DNA of 64,000 nucleotides from Nocardia brasiliensis NBRC 14402 (GCF_000308475.2 NZ_BAFT02000016.1:62001-126000), one strand, 5' to 3'. Positions 39,391-47,447 are shown, counted from the stretch's first letter. Numbers and translations are program-made. The notes: generated by a model from the letters alone, not told the origin.

Positions 39391-39734
39391 TTCTGGGTGA
39401 CGGAGACGGTGGCGCTCTCCTGGGTCGCGATCTCGAAACGTCCGCACGTGCCGTTGGTCAGTTCGAGTCGCTGGGTGACCGCCTTCCCACGCAGCTTCGG
39501 GAAGGTGGCCTCGGCGACCACGTCGGCCCCCGGCATCGAGCACACCTTCGCGATCGTCTGGGTGCGGTAGCTGGTCGTGCCGGTCACGCACGCGGGCTCG
39601 GCATTGGCGAAGAAGATGCGCGCGGTGCCGTCGCTACATGTGTCGGCGGCCGCGTGCGGCGCGACGACCGCGATCGACCCGAGGGCGAGCGCGGCGGCGA
39701 CGGAGCTTCGGACAACAAGGCGACGAACCGTCAT
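39387..39734 (-). CDS. Small secreted protein, four cysteines
   Basis: The 115-residue product has a clear signal peptide (basic start, then VVRSSVAAALALGSIAVVAPHAAA, cleavage after AAA near residue 30). The mature part is about 85 residues with four cysteines, consistent with two disulfides, and a beta-rich pattern. No family is recognised. Its stop overlaps the convergent QueA-like gene by four bases. Confidence 0.7.
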   Translation of the reverse strand: MTVRRLVVRSSVAAALALGSIAVVAPHAAADTCSDGTARIFFANAEPACVTGTTSYRTQTIAKVCSMPGADVVAEATFPKLRGKAVTQRLELTNGTCGRFEIATQESATVSVTQN

Positions 39735-39982
39735 ACCTGATCACTACCCATCGGTTTCGAGCGTTTTCTGCGTATCGGCCGCGGGGTGCCGCAGCGTCCA
39801 GCATGCTAACCCGGCACCAGGTGGTTTGTCGGGCGATCAGGGCAGGTCGCGTGGTCGTCCAGGGGGTGAACAGGCCGTCAAGCTTTGTGTATGCGCAATC
39901 GCTATGAATTTGTCGAGTTCGCGTCCGCGGCTGCCGCGGCCCTGCTGTCGCGGTGCCGGCCGCCGGGCGACAGGATGGCGGG

Positions 39983-41227
39983 ATGCTGCGCAGTTTTCAG
40001 GTGACCAATCACAGATCGCTGGCCGAGGAGCAGGAGTTGCGGCTCACCAAGGGGAGTGGGCCGGTGGCGGTACCGGTCACTGCGATCCACGGCACCGCGG
40101 CGGCGGGCAAGACCAACCTGATCGACGCGCTCGCGCAGATGCGCGACGCGGTGCTGCATTCGGTCACCGGGTGGGATCCCTACGCCGGCCCGGTGCGCAC
40201 GCCGCATCTCGGATTCGCGGACCGCCCTTCGGAATTCGTGGCGAGCTTCGTTGCCGAGGGCGTGCCCTACACCTACGGCTTCCGTCTGGACAACGCCGAC
40301 GTGACGGCCGAGTGGCTCTACACCCAGCCGCGCTCGCGCAAGCGAATCGTGTTCGAGCGCAACGGGGAACAGATCAAGATCGGGCCGATGTTCGAGGCGG
40401 CGCGCTACGGCATCGCGGCGCTGGTGCCGCTGGTGCGCCCGAATGCCTTGCTGCTCAGCCTGGCCGGGCAGATGTACGCGGACGCGCTGGTGCCCGCCTA
40501 TCGCTGGTTCGAGTCCATGCTCGAGGTCCAGCTCGGACCGGCCGATACCGCCGCCGTCGCGCACCGCCTCGGCGGGCACCTGTCGCGCTCGCCGGAGAAC
40601 GCCGCGCGGCTGCTGATGCTGCTGCGCACCGCCGAACTCGGGATCACCGATCTGCTGATCGCCGAGCACGATCCGATGTACGCCGATTACCTGCGCGATC
40701 TGGATGCCGAGATCGCGGCGATCGGCAAGCAGATCGAACTGTGCGCCACCTCGGCGGACTTCGCCGACCGGCTGCTGCGCGAGGGCGGCGTCACGCCGGT
40801 GCTGCTCGAACGCGAGCTCACCAACATGAAATCCGCCAGGGACGCGCTGTACGCCCGGATGGTGGCGCGGCGCGGCGTCGGCCTCGGCCTGGTGCACGAC
40901 GGCATCGACAACCCGTTCGACCTCGCCGACGAATCCACCGCGACGGTCTCGCTGCTGCGCATTCTGCCGACCATGCTGGACGCCCTCGATTCGGGCCGGG
41001 TGCTGGCCGTCGACGATATCGGCGCGCACCTGCCCGCGGAGGAAACCGATCGCCTGATCCAGCTCTTCCAGAACCCCGAAACCAATTCGCGCGGCGCCCA
41101 ACTCGTCTACACCACCAACAATCGGGCCCTGATCGATCGCGGCAACGGGCGTTCGGTGCGTACGCGCAGCGTGGTGTGGCAGGTCCGCCGCACCGACCAC
41201 GGCACCAGCGAACTCGCCGCGGTGTAG
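39983..41227 (+). CDS. Stand-alone AAA ATPase (COG1106/OLD-like fold)
   Basis: The 414-residue product starts like SMC/OLD-type ATPases (MLRSFQVTNHRSLAEEQELRL) with Walker A GTAAAGKTN (about 34-42). The Walker B segment reads RVLAVDDIGAHL, with Asp where these families normally have the catalytic Glu. The switch segment reads TTNNRALID where TTHN is usual. ATP hydrolysis may thus be weak. Relatives often belong to phage-defence or retron systems, but no nuclease partner (TOPRIM, HNH) is present. CAGGAT ends 6 bases before the ATG, fitting leaderless transcription. Not part of the mycobacterial gene order here. Confidence 0.75.
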   Translation: MLRSFQVTNHRSLAEEQELRLTKGSGPVAVPVTAIHGTAAAGKTNLIDALAQMRDAVLHSVTGWDPYAGPVRTPHLGFADRPSEFVASFVAEGVPYTYGFRLDNADVTAEWLYTQPRSRKRIVFERNGEQIKIGPMFEAARYGIAALVPLVRPNALLLSLAGQMYADALVPAYRWFESMLEVQLGPADTAAVAHRLGGHLSRSPENAARLLMLLRTAELGITDLLIAEHDPMYADYLRDLDAEIAAIGKQIELCATSADFADRLLREGGVTPVLLERELTNMKSARDALYARMVARRGVGLGLVHDGIDNPFDLADESTATVSLLRILPTMLDALDSGRVLAVDDIGAHLPAEETDRLIQLFQNPETNSRGAQLVYTTNNRALIDRGNGRSVRTRSVVWQVRRTDHGTSELAAV

Positions 41228-41252
41228 CGCCGGAGCCGCGCCGGCGAGGCAA

Positions 41253-41258
41253 TAGCAT
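41253..41258 (+). promoter_or_regulatory. Leaderless -10 box for the 114-residue membrane protein
   Basis: TAGCAT, 6 bases before the ATG at 41265. Confidence 0.45.
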
Positions 41259-41264
41259 GGGCAC

Positions 41265-41609
41265 ATGCTCGAATTCGGAATGCTGCTGATCATGGTCCTC
41301 GCAGTGGCGGGGATGGTCGTGCTCTATCTGCGCGGCCGCGGCGGCTTCCGGCCCACACAGGCGGAAGCGGGCACGCTCTACGTCACCGGTGTGAGCCCGC
41401 GTCCGGACGCCCAGGGCGAGCAATACGTGACGATCACCGGCAATCTGACCGGGCCGTCGGTGTCGGGCACGGTCGTCTACGGGCGCTTTGCCTGGGACGT
41501 CAACGCCTGGCCGTCGATCGGCGACCTCATCGACGTGGTCTATTCGCCGCGCAATCCGCAGAGCTGGTCGATCGCACATCCCGGGGCCCGGCCGAGCCTC
41601 GGTTCCTGA
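41265..41609 (+). CDS. Small membrane-anchored protein with a beta-rich domain
   Basis: The 114-residue product has an N-terminal span (LLIMVLAVAGMVVLYL, about 7-22) and a soluble domain with alternating strands (LYVTGVSPRP, YVTITGNLTGP, VVYGRFAWDVNAWPSIGDLIDVVY). The pattern suggests a small beta barrel; actinobacteria have many such uncharacterised proteins. No family name is offered. Confidence 0.65.
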   Translation: MLEFGMLLIMVLAVAGMVVLYLRGRGGFRPTQAEAGTLYVTGVSPRPDAQGEQYVTITGNLTGPSVSGTVVYGRFAWDVNAWPSIGDLIDVVYSPRNPQSWSIAHPGARPSLGS

Positions 41610-41662
41610 GTGCGGGCAGGTGTGACGTAGACCGGGTTACGTCGAATGGCACGATGCCGGGT

Positions 41663-42190
41663 ATGGATCCGAACGCTGCCATCGATGCCAAGGACCCGCG
41701 GTTGGAGATTCGGCCCGCGCGACCGGACGAGTACGCGGCGGTCGGTGAACTGACCGTCGAGGTGTACGTCGGCGAGGGATTCGTCCGCGCGGGCACCCCG
41801 TACGCGGCCGAGCTCGCCGATACCGCCCATCGCGGCGCGTCCGCGGAACTGCTGGTGGCCGTGCACGCCGGCCGGATCGTCGGCTCGCTCACCGTCGCTC
41901 GCCCCGGCACGCCCTACGCCGAGATCGCGCGTCCCGGCGAACTCGAGTTCCGGATGCTGGCCGTGGCCAAGACCGCGCGCGGCCTCGGCGCGGGAACCGC
42001 GTTGGTGCGCACCGTGATCGACATCGCGAAGGCGGAAGGCTTTGCGGCAGTGGCGCTCACGACCATGCCCGCGATGGTCGACGCGCGCCGCATCTACGAT
42101 CGCTACGGCTTCGTCCCCACCCCCGACCGCGACTGGCACACGCCCGCAGGCGAACTCCTGACGGTGCTGCGCTTGGTTCTCGCGCCGTAG
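41663..42190 (+). CDS. GNAT family N-acetyltransferase
   Basis: The 175-residue product has the GNAT fold: LEIRPARPDEYAAVGELT at the start, LEFRMLAVAKTARGLGAGTALV (acetyl-CoA pyrophosphate loop, about 95-116) and VDARRIYDRYGFVPTPDRDW. The substrate is unknown. ATG at 41663 is preferred to 41654: CACGAT ends 7 bases before it and the domain starts soon after. Confidence 0.85.
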   Translation: MDPNAAIDAKDPRLEIRPARPDEYAAVGELTVEVYVGEGFVRAGTPYAAELADTAHRGASAELLVAVHAGRIVGSLTVARPGTPYAEIARPGELEFRMLAVAKTARGLGAGTALVRTVIDIAKAEGFAAVALTTMPAMVDARRIYDRYGFVPTPDRDWHTPAGELLTVLRLVLAP

Positions 42191-42239
42191 ATCCCGGCGT
42201 CAAGCCCTGTCTCGAAGTCCCGTCCGGTGCCGCCATGGT

Positions 42240-42257
42240 GGCATCCGGCCGGATGCC
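42240..42257. terminator. Palindrome between convergent GNAT and ACT genes
   Basis: An 18-base perfect palindrome (GGCATCCGG/CCGGATGCC), flanked by a second pairing GGTGCCG (42226-42232) with CGGCACC (42263-42269). It would fold into a nested hairpin serving both convergent genes. Confidence 0.6.
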
Positions 42258-42268
42258 GAGGCCGGCAC

Positions 42269-42919
42269 CTAGCCGAGCACGGTGGCCACGATGCCCGCGA
42301 GATAGCCGAGGCGGGCGACCTCCGAAGGCCGGAAGTCCGGGCCGCCGGGGCGCCCGAGCAGCAGCACCTTGCCGGTGTTGCCGAGCGGCGCGGCGGCGAG
42401 CTTGGTATCCATGTCCCGCCAGATCTCGGGCACCCATTCGGATTCCGGGTCGAGGATGGCGGGCTTCTCCAACGGCATCCACGGCGCCGAACCCGCTTGT
42501 GTCTCAGGCGCACTCGGGCTGCCGACCACCCGGTAGGCGCCCTGCGGCCCCATGTCGATGATGGTGCTCCAGCCGACCCGCAGCACCCGGGGCACGCCGT
42601 CGACGAGCACCTGCAACCGGTCGTCCTTGGCGCTGGCCACCTGGTCGATCAGTTCGAGTTCGCGGTGGGTGTCCAGCACGCCCGAGTACGGGCGGATGGA
42701 GTCGACCCGCACGTCGCCGATCGATTCGGCGGCGGTGATCAAGGTGTCGGGCAGCGCGCCCTGGGGCACCTCGACGACGAGGTCGTCGACGGCGAACCCG
42801 GCGCCGCGCTCCACCACGTCCAGCGAGAGGATGTCGGCGCCGACAGAGCCGAGGGCGAGCGCGAGCGCACCGAGGCTTCCCGGTCGATCCGGAAGTTGCA
42901 CGCGGAGCAGGTACGACAC
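42269..42919 (-). CDS. ACT-domain protein (Rv3013-like)
   Basis: The 216-residue product has an N-terminal ACT domain: VSYLLRVQLPDRPGSLGALALALG (about 1-24), ILSLDVVERGAGFAVDDLVVEVP. The rest is a conserved actinobacterial region without known motifs. ACT domains bind amino acids; the gene stands divergent from gatCA, as in M. tuberculosis, so a link to amino-acid sensing and tRNA amidation is tempting but unproven. GTG at 42919 has GGAAAG upstream and matches the length of the mycobacterial protein. Confidence 0.82.
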   Translation of the reverse strand: MSYLLRVQLPDRPGSLGALALALGSVGADILSLDVVERGAGFAVDDLVVEVPQGALPDTLITAAESIGDVRVDSIRPYSGVLDTHRELELIDQVASAKDDRLQVLVDGVPRVLRVGWSTIIDMGPQGAYRVVGSPSAPETQAGSAPWMPLEKPAILDPESEWVPEIWRDMDTKLAAAPLGNTGKVLLLGRPGGPDFRPSEVARLGYLAGIVATVLG

Positions 42920-43198
42920 GTGCTTTCCTTTCCTTGGGCGGCCGAGGCTCTGAACGGATACCCGGGTCACGCAATACTTACACCCCTGGGGCCGGGTTAT
43001 CGACCCGAAGTGCGGCCAGTGATGTACGCCACGCGGCGATTTCGTGACAATACGGCGTGTCGAGCTAGTTCGAGAAGCCGTGTCGTCCCGCCGCTTCACC
43101 AGTTTCAGTTACCCTCGGCGGCCCGATCAGCCTACTGCGCGGCGATGACACGGAGGACCGGTCGCCGGGGTGCGGGTGTGGGTGGCGTGTGCGGTGGC

Positions 43199-43204
43199 TA
43201 GGCT
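43199..43204 (+). promoter_or_regulatory. -10 box for gatC-gatA
   Basis: TAGGCT; the predicted start near 43211 gives a leader of about 105 bases, long for this genome. Confidence 0.45.
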
Positions 43205-43243
43205 CGTAGTCCGTACGCTACCCGTGTACACGATACGAAACGA

Positions 43244-43280
43244 CGTTCGCGCCCTGCCACGAATGCGATACGCGCGAACG
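43244..43280 (+). promoter_or_regulatory. Stem-loop in the gatC leader
   Basis: CGTTCGCGC (43244-43252) pairs perfectly with GCGCGAACG (43272-43280) around a 19-base loop. It is not followed by a T-run. It could be a regulatory RNA structure; no named riboswitch is recognised. Confidence 0.35.
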
Positions 43281-43315
43281 AAATTGTTGATACCGAAGCC
43301 GAAAGGGGTCCCGCG

Positions 43316-43615
43316 GTGCCCGCCATCTCCCGTGACGAGGTCGCACACCTCGCCCGGCTGTCCCGGCTCGCGCTGTCCGATGCCGAACTGGATCAGTTCG
43401 CCGGGCAGCTGGATTCGATCCTGAGCCACGTGCGGACCATTTCCGAGGTCGCCGCCGCCGACGTCCCGGCCACCGCGTCGCCGAATCCGACGACCAACGT
43501 GACCCGTCCCGACGAGGTCGTGCCCTGCCTGACGCCCGAGCAGGCGCTGTCCGGCGCCCCGGCCGCCGAAGAGCAGCGGTTCATGGTTCCGCAGATCCTG
43601 GGAGAAGCCGAATGA
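43316..43615 (+). CDS. gatC: Asp-tRNA(Asn)/Glu-tRNA(Gln) amidotransferase subunit C
   Basis: The 99-residue product begins [21 protein letters not shown], the typical GatC start, and ends [11 protein letters not shown] (family VPxVLE). It stabilises the GatA-GatB interface of the amidotransferase that converts misacylated Glu-tRNA(Gln) and Asp-tRNA(Asn). GTG start with AAAGGGG upstream. It overlaps gatA by four bases (ATGA). Confidence 0.95.
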   Translation: MPAISRDEVAHLARLSRLALSDAELDQFAGQLDSILSHVRTISEVAAADVPATASPNPTTNVTRPDEVVPCLTPEQALSGAPAAEEQRFMVPQILGEAE

Positions 43616-45084
43616 GCGAGCTGACTTCGCTGTCGGCGGCCGAGCTGGCCGGCAAGATCCACGGTGGCGAGGTGTCCTCCGTCGCGGTCACCCAGGCGCA
43701 CCTGGACCGGATCGCCGAGGTCGACGGCGAGTACCACGCGTTCCTGCACGTGGCGGGGGAACAGGCGCTCGAGTCGGCCGCCGCGGTGGACGCCGCGCTC
43801 GCCGCGGGCACCGCGCCCGCGTCGCCGCTGGCCGGAGTTCCGTTGGCGCTCAAGGACGTTTTCACCACCACCGACATGCCGACCACCTGCGGGTCGAAGA
43901 TCCTCGAGGGCTGGGTCGCGCCCTACGACGCGACGCTGACCACGCGGTTGCGCGCGGCGGGCATCCCGATCCTCGGCAAGACCAACATGGACGAGTTCGC
44001 GATGGGCTCGTCCACCGAGAACTCGGCCTACGGCCCGACCCGTAATCCCTGGGATACCACCAGGATTCCCGGTGGTTCGGGCGGTGGCTCGGCCGCCGCG
44101 CTCGCCGCGTACCAGGCGCCGCTGGCCATCGGCACTGACACCGGCGGTTCCATCCGCCAGCCCGCCGCGGTGACGGCGACCGTCGGCACCAAGCCGACCT
44201 ACGGCACCGTCTCCCGCTACGGCCTGGTCGCCTGCGCGTCCTCGCTGGATCAGGGTGGGCCCTGCGGCCGGACCGTGCTGGACACCGCGCTGCTGCACGA
44301 GGTGATCGCCGGGCACGACCCGCGCGACTCCACCTCGCGCAACGTGCCGGTGCCCCCGGTGGTCGCCGCGGCGCGCGAAGGCGCCAAGGGTGATCTGAGC
44401 GGCGTGAAAGTCGGTGTGGTGAAGGAACTGCACTCCGACAGCTACCAGCCGGGCGTGCTCGAATCCTTCGACGCCGCAGTGGCGGTGCTCAAGGAGCTCG
44501 GCGCCGAGGTGATCGAGGTGTCCTGCCCGCACTTCGAATACGCCCTGTCTGCCTACTATCTCGTCATGCCCAGCGAGGTGTCCTCGAACCTCGCCCGGTT
44601 CGACGCGATGCGCTACGGCCTGCGCGTCGCCGACGACGGCCAGCACAGCGCCGAACAGGTGATGGCCGCGACCCGGGCCGCCGGTTTCGGCCCGGAAGTC
44701 AAGCGCCGCATCATGATCGGCACCTACGCGCTGTCGTCCGGGTACTACGACGAGTACTACGGTCAAGCGCTGAAGGTGCGCACGCTGATCGCGCGCGACT
44801 TCGACAAGGCCTACGAGCAGGTCGACGTGCTCGTCTCGCCGACTAGCCCGTTCACCCCGTGGAAGCTGGGCGAGAAGGTCGACGACCCGCTGGCCATGTA
44901 CCTGTCCGACCTGTGCACCCTGCCCACCAACCTGGCCGGGCACCCGGCCATGTCGGTGCCGTCCGGGCTGAGCAAGGACGACGGCATGCCGGTCGGCCTG
45001 CAGATCATGGCGCCCGCCCTCGCCGACGACCGGCTCTACCGGGTCGGCGCGGCATACGAAGGTGCGCGCGGACCGATCGCCTGA
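43612..45084 (+). CDS. gatA: Asp-tRNA(Asn)/Glu-tRNA(Gln) amidotransferase subunit A
   Basis: The 490-residue amidase subunit releases ammonia from glutamine for transamidation. The Ser-cisSer-Lys triad is intact: Lys81 (LALKDVF), Ser156 (in the GGSGGGSAA loop) and Ser180 ([11 protein letters not shown]). The C-terminus [15 protein letters not shown] is typical. gatB is not in the window; in M. tuberculosis it lies a short way downstream, whereas here a lineage-specific region follows. Confidence 0.96.
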   Translation: MSELTSLSAAELAGKIHGGEVSSVAVTQAHLDRIAEVDGEYHAFLHVAGEQALESAAAVDAALAAGTAPASPLAGVPLALKDVFTTTDMPTTCGSKILEGWVAPYDATLTTRLRAAGIPILGKTNMDEFAMGSSTENSAYGPTRNPWDTTRIPGGSGGGSAAALAAYQAPLAIGTDTGGSIRQPAAVTATVGTKPTYGTVSRYGLVACASSLDQGGPCGRTVLDTALLHEVIAGHDPRDSTSRNVPVPPVVAAAREGAKGDLSGVKVGVVKELHSDSYQPGVLESFDAAVAVLKELGAEVIEVSCPHFEYALSAYYLVMPSEVSSNLARFDAMRYGLRVADDGQHSAEQVMAATRAAGFGPEVKRRIMIGTYALSSGYYDEYYGQALKVRTLIARDFDKAYEQVDVLVSPTSPFTPWKLGEKVDDPLAMYLSDLCTLPTNLAGHPAMSVPSGLSKDDGMPVGLQIMAPALADDRLYRVGAAYEGARGPIA

Positions 45085-45091
45085 GCGGTGC

Positions 45092-45124
45092 TGCCCGGAC
45101 AGCGAGGAGTTCGCCGTCCGGGCA
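45092..45124 (+). terminator. Terminator after gatA
   Basis: TGCCCGGAC pairs with GTCCGGGCA, with an inner GCGA/TCGC pairing and a 5-base loop, 7 bases after the gatA stop codon. Confidence 0.8.
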
Positions 45125-45179
45125 ACATCTTCCGGTCATGCACCGGAGATCTCTGCTGACGTGCCACGTCACCGGGAAT

Positions 45180-45348
45180 CAGCGTCCGACCCGAATTCAC
45201 GCAATGGGTGGCTCGCCCCGGACCCGAGGCGTGCCCGATCGGTCACTCGCCGGGGGTTCCTGCCGGCATGCATATCAGCAGAGATCCGCGTCCGTCCCAA
45301 ATTCGTGCAGTGGGTACCTCGTCGCGAACCCGAGGCGTGCCCGATTCG
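45180..45348. repeat. Two direct copies of a ~62-base intergenic repeat
   Basis: Copies at about 45180-45242 and 45286-45348, offset by 106 bases and roughly 80% alike by eye; the shared core ends ACCCGAGGCGTGCCCGAT. The DNA before each copy also carries GGAGATCTCTGCTGA (45145-45159) and its near reverse complement (45275-45287). It has no coding character and looks like a dispersed intergenic element. Confidence 0.6.
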
Positions 45349-45382
45349 GGGGTGTCCGAGGCGGGCACGCATTCGCGAGCGG

Positions 45383-46225
45383 CTAAGCGGGCCAGGTGAA
45401 TTCGGGGTCGGTCAGGTAATCCTGGCGGCGCTGGTCCAGGGCCATGGTGACCATCTGGTGCGCGCCCGGGCCGATGACCTTGCGCACCGGCGGATTCGGC
45501 ATGTTCACCAGGGCGATCAACGCTGCCGCGCCGACTTCCGGTGCGGGCTCCTGCCATTCGGGGTTGTCGGTGACCGGCGGCGGGGCGCTCGGGTCCGGGT
45601 AGTCCGGCATGCCGAGGATTCCGGCGCGCAGTCCCTCGTAGGCCGGTAGTCCGCTGCCGAACTGCATGCTCGACTTCGCCCAGTCGGTGTCGAAACCGCC
45701 CATCTGCGCGAGGGTGACCGAGATCCCGAAGGGGCGCAGTTCGTCGGCGAGCGAAGCGCTGAAACCTTCCAGCGCCCACTTGCTCGCGTTGTACATGCCG
45801 AACAGCGGGAGGCTGCCCACCGCGCCGACCGTCGAGATCTGCACTATGCGCCCGTGGCCCTGCGCGCGCAGATGCGGCACCGCGGCCTGCGAAACCCAGA
45901 GCGCACCATAGAAGTTGGTGTCCATCTGGTCGCGGATCTGTGCTTCGGTGAGTTCCTCGATCGCGCCGACCAGGCCGTAGCCCGCGTTGTTCACGATCAC
46001 GTCGATCGTGCCCATCAGCGCGAAAGCCTGGTCCACCGTGGCGATCACGTTCGCGCGATCGCGAACATCCAACGGCAGCACGGTGAGTCGCTCCTCGGCC
46101 AGATCGGCCATGGTGCGCGGGTCGCGAGCGGTCGCGACGACCCGGTCACCCTCGGCGAGCGCGGCCACCGTGAAGGCCCGGCCGAGTCCGCGGTTGGCAC
46201 CGGTGATGAACCAGGTTCTGGTCAT
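45383..46225 (-). CDS. Short-chain dehydrogenase/reductase under TetR-type control
   Basis: The 280-residue classical SDR has TWFITGANRGLGRAFTVAAL (cofactor loop), NNAGYG, the catalytic Ser in IVQISTVGAV and YNASK (Tyr and Lys). It resembles the oxidoreductases of unknown substrate often regulated by a neighbouring TetR. AAAGGA lies before the ATG. A strong promoter with two palindromic operators is directly upstream; the matching regulator is not in the window. Confidence 0.88.
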   Translation of the reverse strand: MTRTWFITGANRGLGRAFTVAALAEGDRVVATARDPRTMADLAEERLTVLPLDVRDRANVIATVDQAFALMGTIDVIVNNAGYGLVGAIEELTEAQIRDQMDTNFYGALWVSQAAVPHLRAQGHGRIVQISTVGAVGSLPLFGMYNASKWALEGFSASLADELRPFGISVTLAQMGGFDTDWAKSSMQFGSGLPAYEGLRAGILGMPDYPDPSAPPPVTDNPEWQEPAPEVGAAALIALVNMPNPPVRKVIGPGAHQMVTMALDQRRQDYLTDPEFTWPA

Positions 46226-46243
46226 GTGTCGATCCTTTCATCG

Positions 46244-46260
46244 CGAGACGATCCGTCTCG
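46244..46260. promoter_or_regulatory. TetR-type operator 1 of the SDR gene
   Basis: CGAGACG-ATC-CGTCTCG, perfect 7-base arms. It lies just downstream of the -10 box, over the predicted transcription start and leader. Confidence 0.65.
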
Positions 46261-46268
46261 TTGCAGCG

Positions 46269-46297
46269 AGCATGCCAGCCTTACCGTGCAATGTCAA
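46269..46297 (-). promoter_or_regulatory. Promoter of the SDR gene
   Basis: On the minus strand a consensus TTGACA -35 (46292-46297), a 17-base spacer and a CATGCT -10 (46269-46274). It is the best -35/-10 pair in the window. Confidence 0.7.
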
Positions 46298-46314
46298 GAC
46301 GAACCGTATCGTCT
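46297..46314. promoter_or_regulatory. TetR-type operator 2 of the SDR gene
   Basis: AGACGA-N6-TCGTCT abuts the -35 box. The GACGAACCGTATCGTC core resembles operators of QacR/AcrR-type TetR proteins and shares the AGACG/CGTCT half-site with operator 1. Confidence 0.6.
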
Positions 46315-46431
46315 CGTTCGTTGGGCAGTCCGCGCCCAGGGTGCTCTTTGCCGCACCCTTTCTGATTTTCTCGCCGGTGTGTCATCCGGCGAGTCGGGGT
46401 GCGGGAGGTCAGAAAGGGTGCGGGGGGAGAG

Positions 46432-46875
46432 TCAGGGAGTGCGCAGCGCTTCGGCTCGCTGCTGGACACCCGCGGTCATTCCGGCGAAGCCGGCCCTCAG
46501 ATGCTTGCCGAGCAGGGTGACCACCAGGGGATGCAGCCAGCCGTTGAGTTCGAAGTGGGACTCGTACCGCGTGCGGTGATCGCCGAGCGGAGTCAGGGTG
46601 TGCGACCGCAGGCTGTGCAGGGCACCGAAGGGCGCCGGCTTCATCGAATAGCTCAGCTCATGCCCCGGCGTATGCGAGCGAATCCATTCGCGCTGACGTC
46701 GCGGCCGCCCGCCCAGGTGCACGACCATATCGATGGGTTCACCCGGCACCAGCGAGCTACGGCATTCGCTGACAAAAGGATTCCACTCGCCGTAGTGCGG
46801 AAAGTCGGTGATCACCTGCCAGACCCGCTCGGCGGGCGCGTCGATGTCCACGGAAGCGTCGATGACAAAGGCCAT
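46432..46875 (-). CDS. SRPBCC (START/polyketide-cyclase-like) domain protein
   Basis: The 147-residue product fits one SRPBCC domain: AFVIDASVDIDAPAERVWQVITDF at the start, YGEWNPFV, a middle of strands and a long C-terminal helix (LHPLVVTLLGKHLRAGFAGMTAGVQQRAEAL). Such folds bind hydrophobic ligands in a deep pocket. The ATG at 46875 is placed by TCTAAT 7 bases upstream. A KstR-type operator overlaps that promoter, suggesting expression during sterol catabolism and a sterol-like ligand. Confidence 0.82.
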   Translation of the reverse strand: MAFVIDASVDIDAPAERVWQVITDFPHYGEWNPFVSECRSSLVPGEPIDMVVHLGGRPRRQREWIRSHTPGHELSYSMKPAPFGALHSLRSHTLTPLGDHRTRYESHFELNGWLHPLVVTLLGKHLRAGFAGMTAGVQQRAEALRTP

Positions 46876-46882
46876 GCCGACG

Positions 46883-46888
46883 ATTAGA
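46883..46888 (-). promoter_or_regulatory. Leaderless -10 box for the SRPBCC gene
   Basis: TCTAAT on the minus strand, 7 bases before the ATG at 46875; it overlaps the KstR-type operator by four bases. Confidence 0.4.
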
Positions 46889-46898
46889 ACACGTTCTA
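46885..46898. promoter_or_regulatory. KstR-type operator
   Basis: TAGAACACGTTCTA: a perfect 6-base inverted repeat with a 2-base spacer that matches the published KstR consensus TNNAACNNGTTNNA. It overlaps the -10 of the SRPBCC gene, where a repressor would block transcription. Confidence 0.7.
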
Positions 46899-47001
46899 CC
46901 TCGGCTCCGTCCCCCGATTCGCCTGCCCAGGCAAATCCCGGACCTGGAAGGCCACTCCGCGCGCCGAGGTCGGCCGAGCATGCGGCGGTTGAGCGGGTGG
47001 T

Positions 47002-47216
47002 GGCGGAGCCCGCGGTGGTCGGCGTGCGGTGGCGGAGCCCGCGGTGGTCGGCGTGCGGTGGCGGAGCCCGCGGTGGTCGGCGCGCGGTGGCCGAGCGCGC
47101 AGTGGTCGAGCGTGTGGCGGCCGAGCGCGCAGTGGTCGAGCGTGTGGCGGTCGAGCGCGCAGTGGTCGAGCGTGTGGCGGCTGGACGCGCAGTGGTCGAG
47201 CGTGTGGGGCGGTCCG
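47002..47216. repeat. Tandem minisatellite, 29-30-base unit, about seven copies
   Basis: Units begin at 47002, 47031, 47060, 47089, 47119, 47149 and 47179. The first three are near-identical (GGCGGAGCCCGCGGTGGTC core); the later ones share GAGCGCGCAGTGGTCGAGCG. The period changes from 29 to 30, which rules out one repeated reading frame across the array. Confidence 0.85.
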
Positions 47217-47360
47217 TGTAGCGGCCGAGTGTGTTGCGCCGAACACGCCGTGGGGGCAAAGTGCGCCGTGGTATGTCGAGTGAGGCTTGGGCTGCCAGGA
47301 TCCTGGGCTTACCGAGTGAGCTGTGGTCGGCGAGCCGGTCGTGGACGGCCGATCGTCGGG

Positions 47361-47447
47361 ATGCTCGCCGGGCGGGGCTCGGGATGCTCGCCGGGCGGGG
47401 CTCGGGATGCTCGCCGGGCGGGGCTCAGGATGCTCGCCGGGCGGGGC
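47361..47447. repeat. Tandem minisatellite, 23-base unit, four copies
   Basis: ATGCTCGCCGGGCGGGGCTC-type units at 47361, 47384, 47407 and 47430; the last is truncated. The copies are almost identical, indicating recent expansion. Confidence 0.88.

Larger units (their letters stand above)
42920..43315. other. Divergent intergenic region, ACT gene to gatC
   Basis: 396 bases without a gene. It contains the gatC promoter box at 43199-43204, a 10-base palindrome CGTGTACACG at 43223-43232 and a stem-loop at 43244-43280, both downstream of the predicted transcription start. AAAGGGG lies before the gatC GTG. Confidence 0.55.

Noticed and set aside
43205..43315. T-box riboswitch before gatC
   Set aside because: GGTCCCGCGGTG near the start recalls the T-box bulge motif, but the flanking stems and the Stem I features are not present.
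47002..47447. CRISPR array
   Set aside because: The units are directly adjacent with no unique spacers and there are no cas genes, so they are minisatellites.
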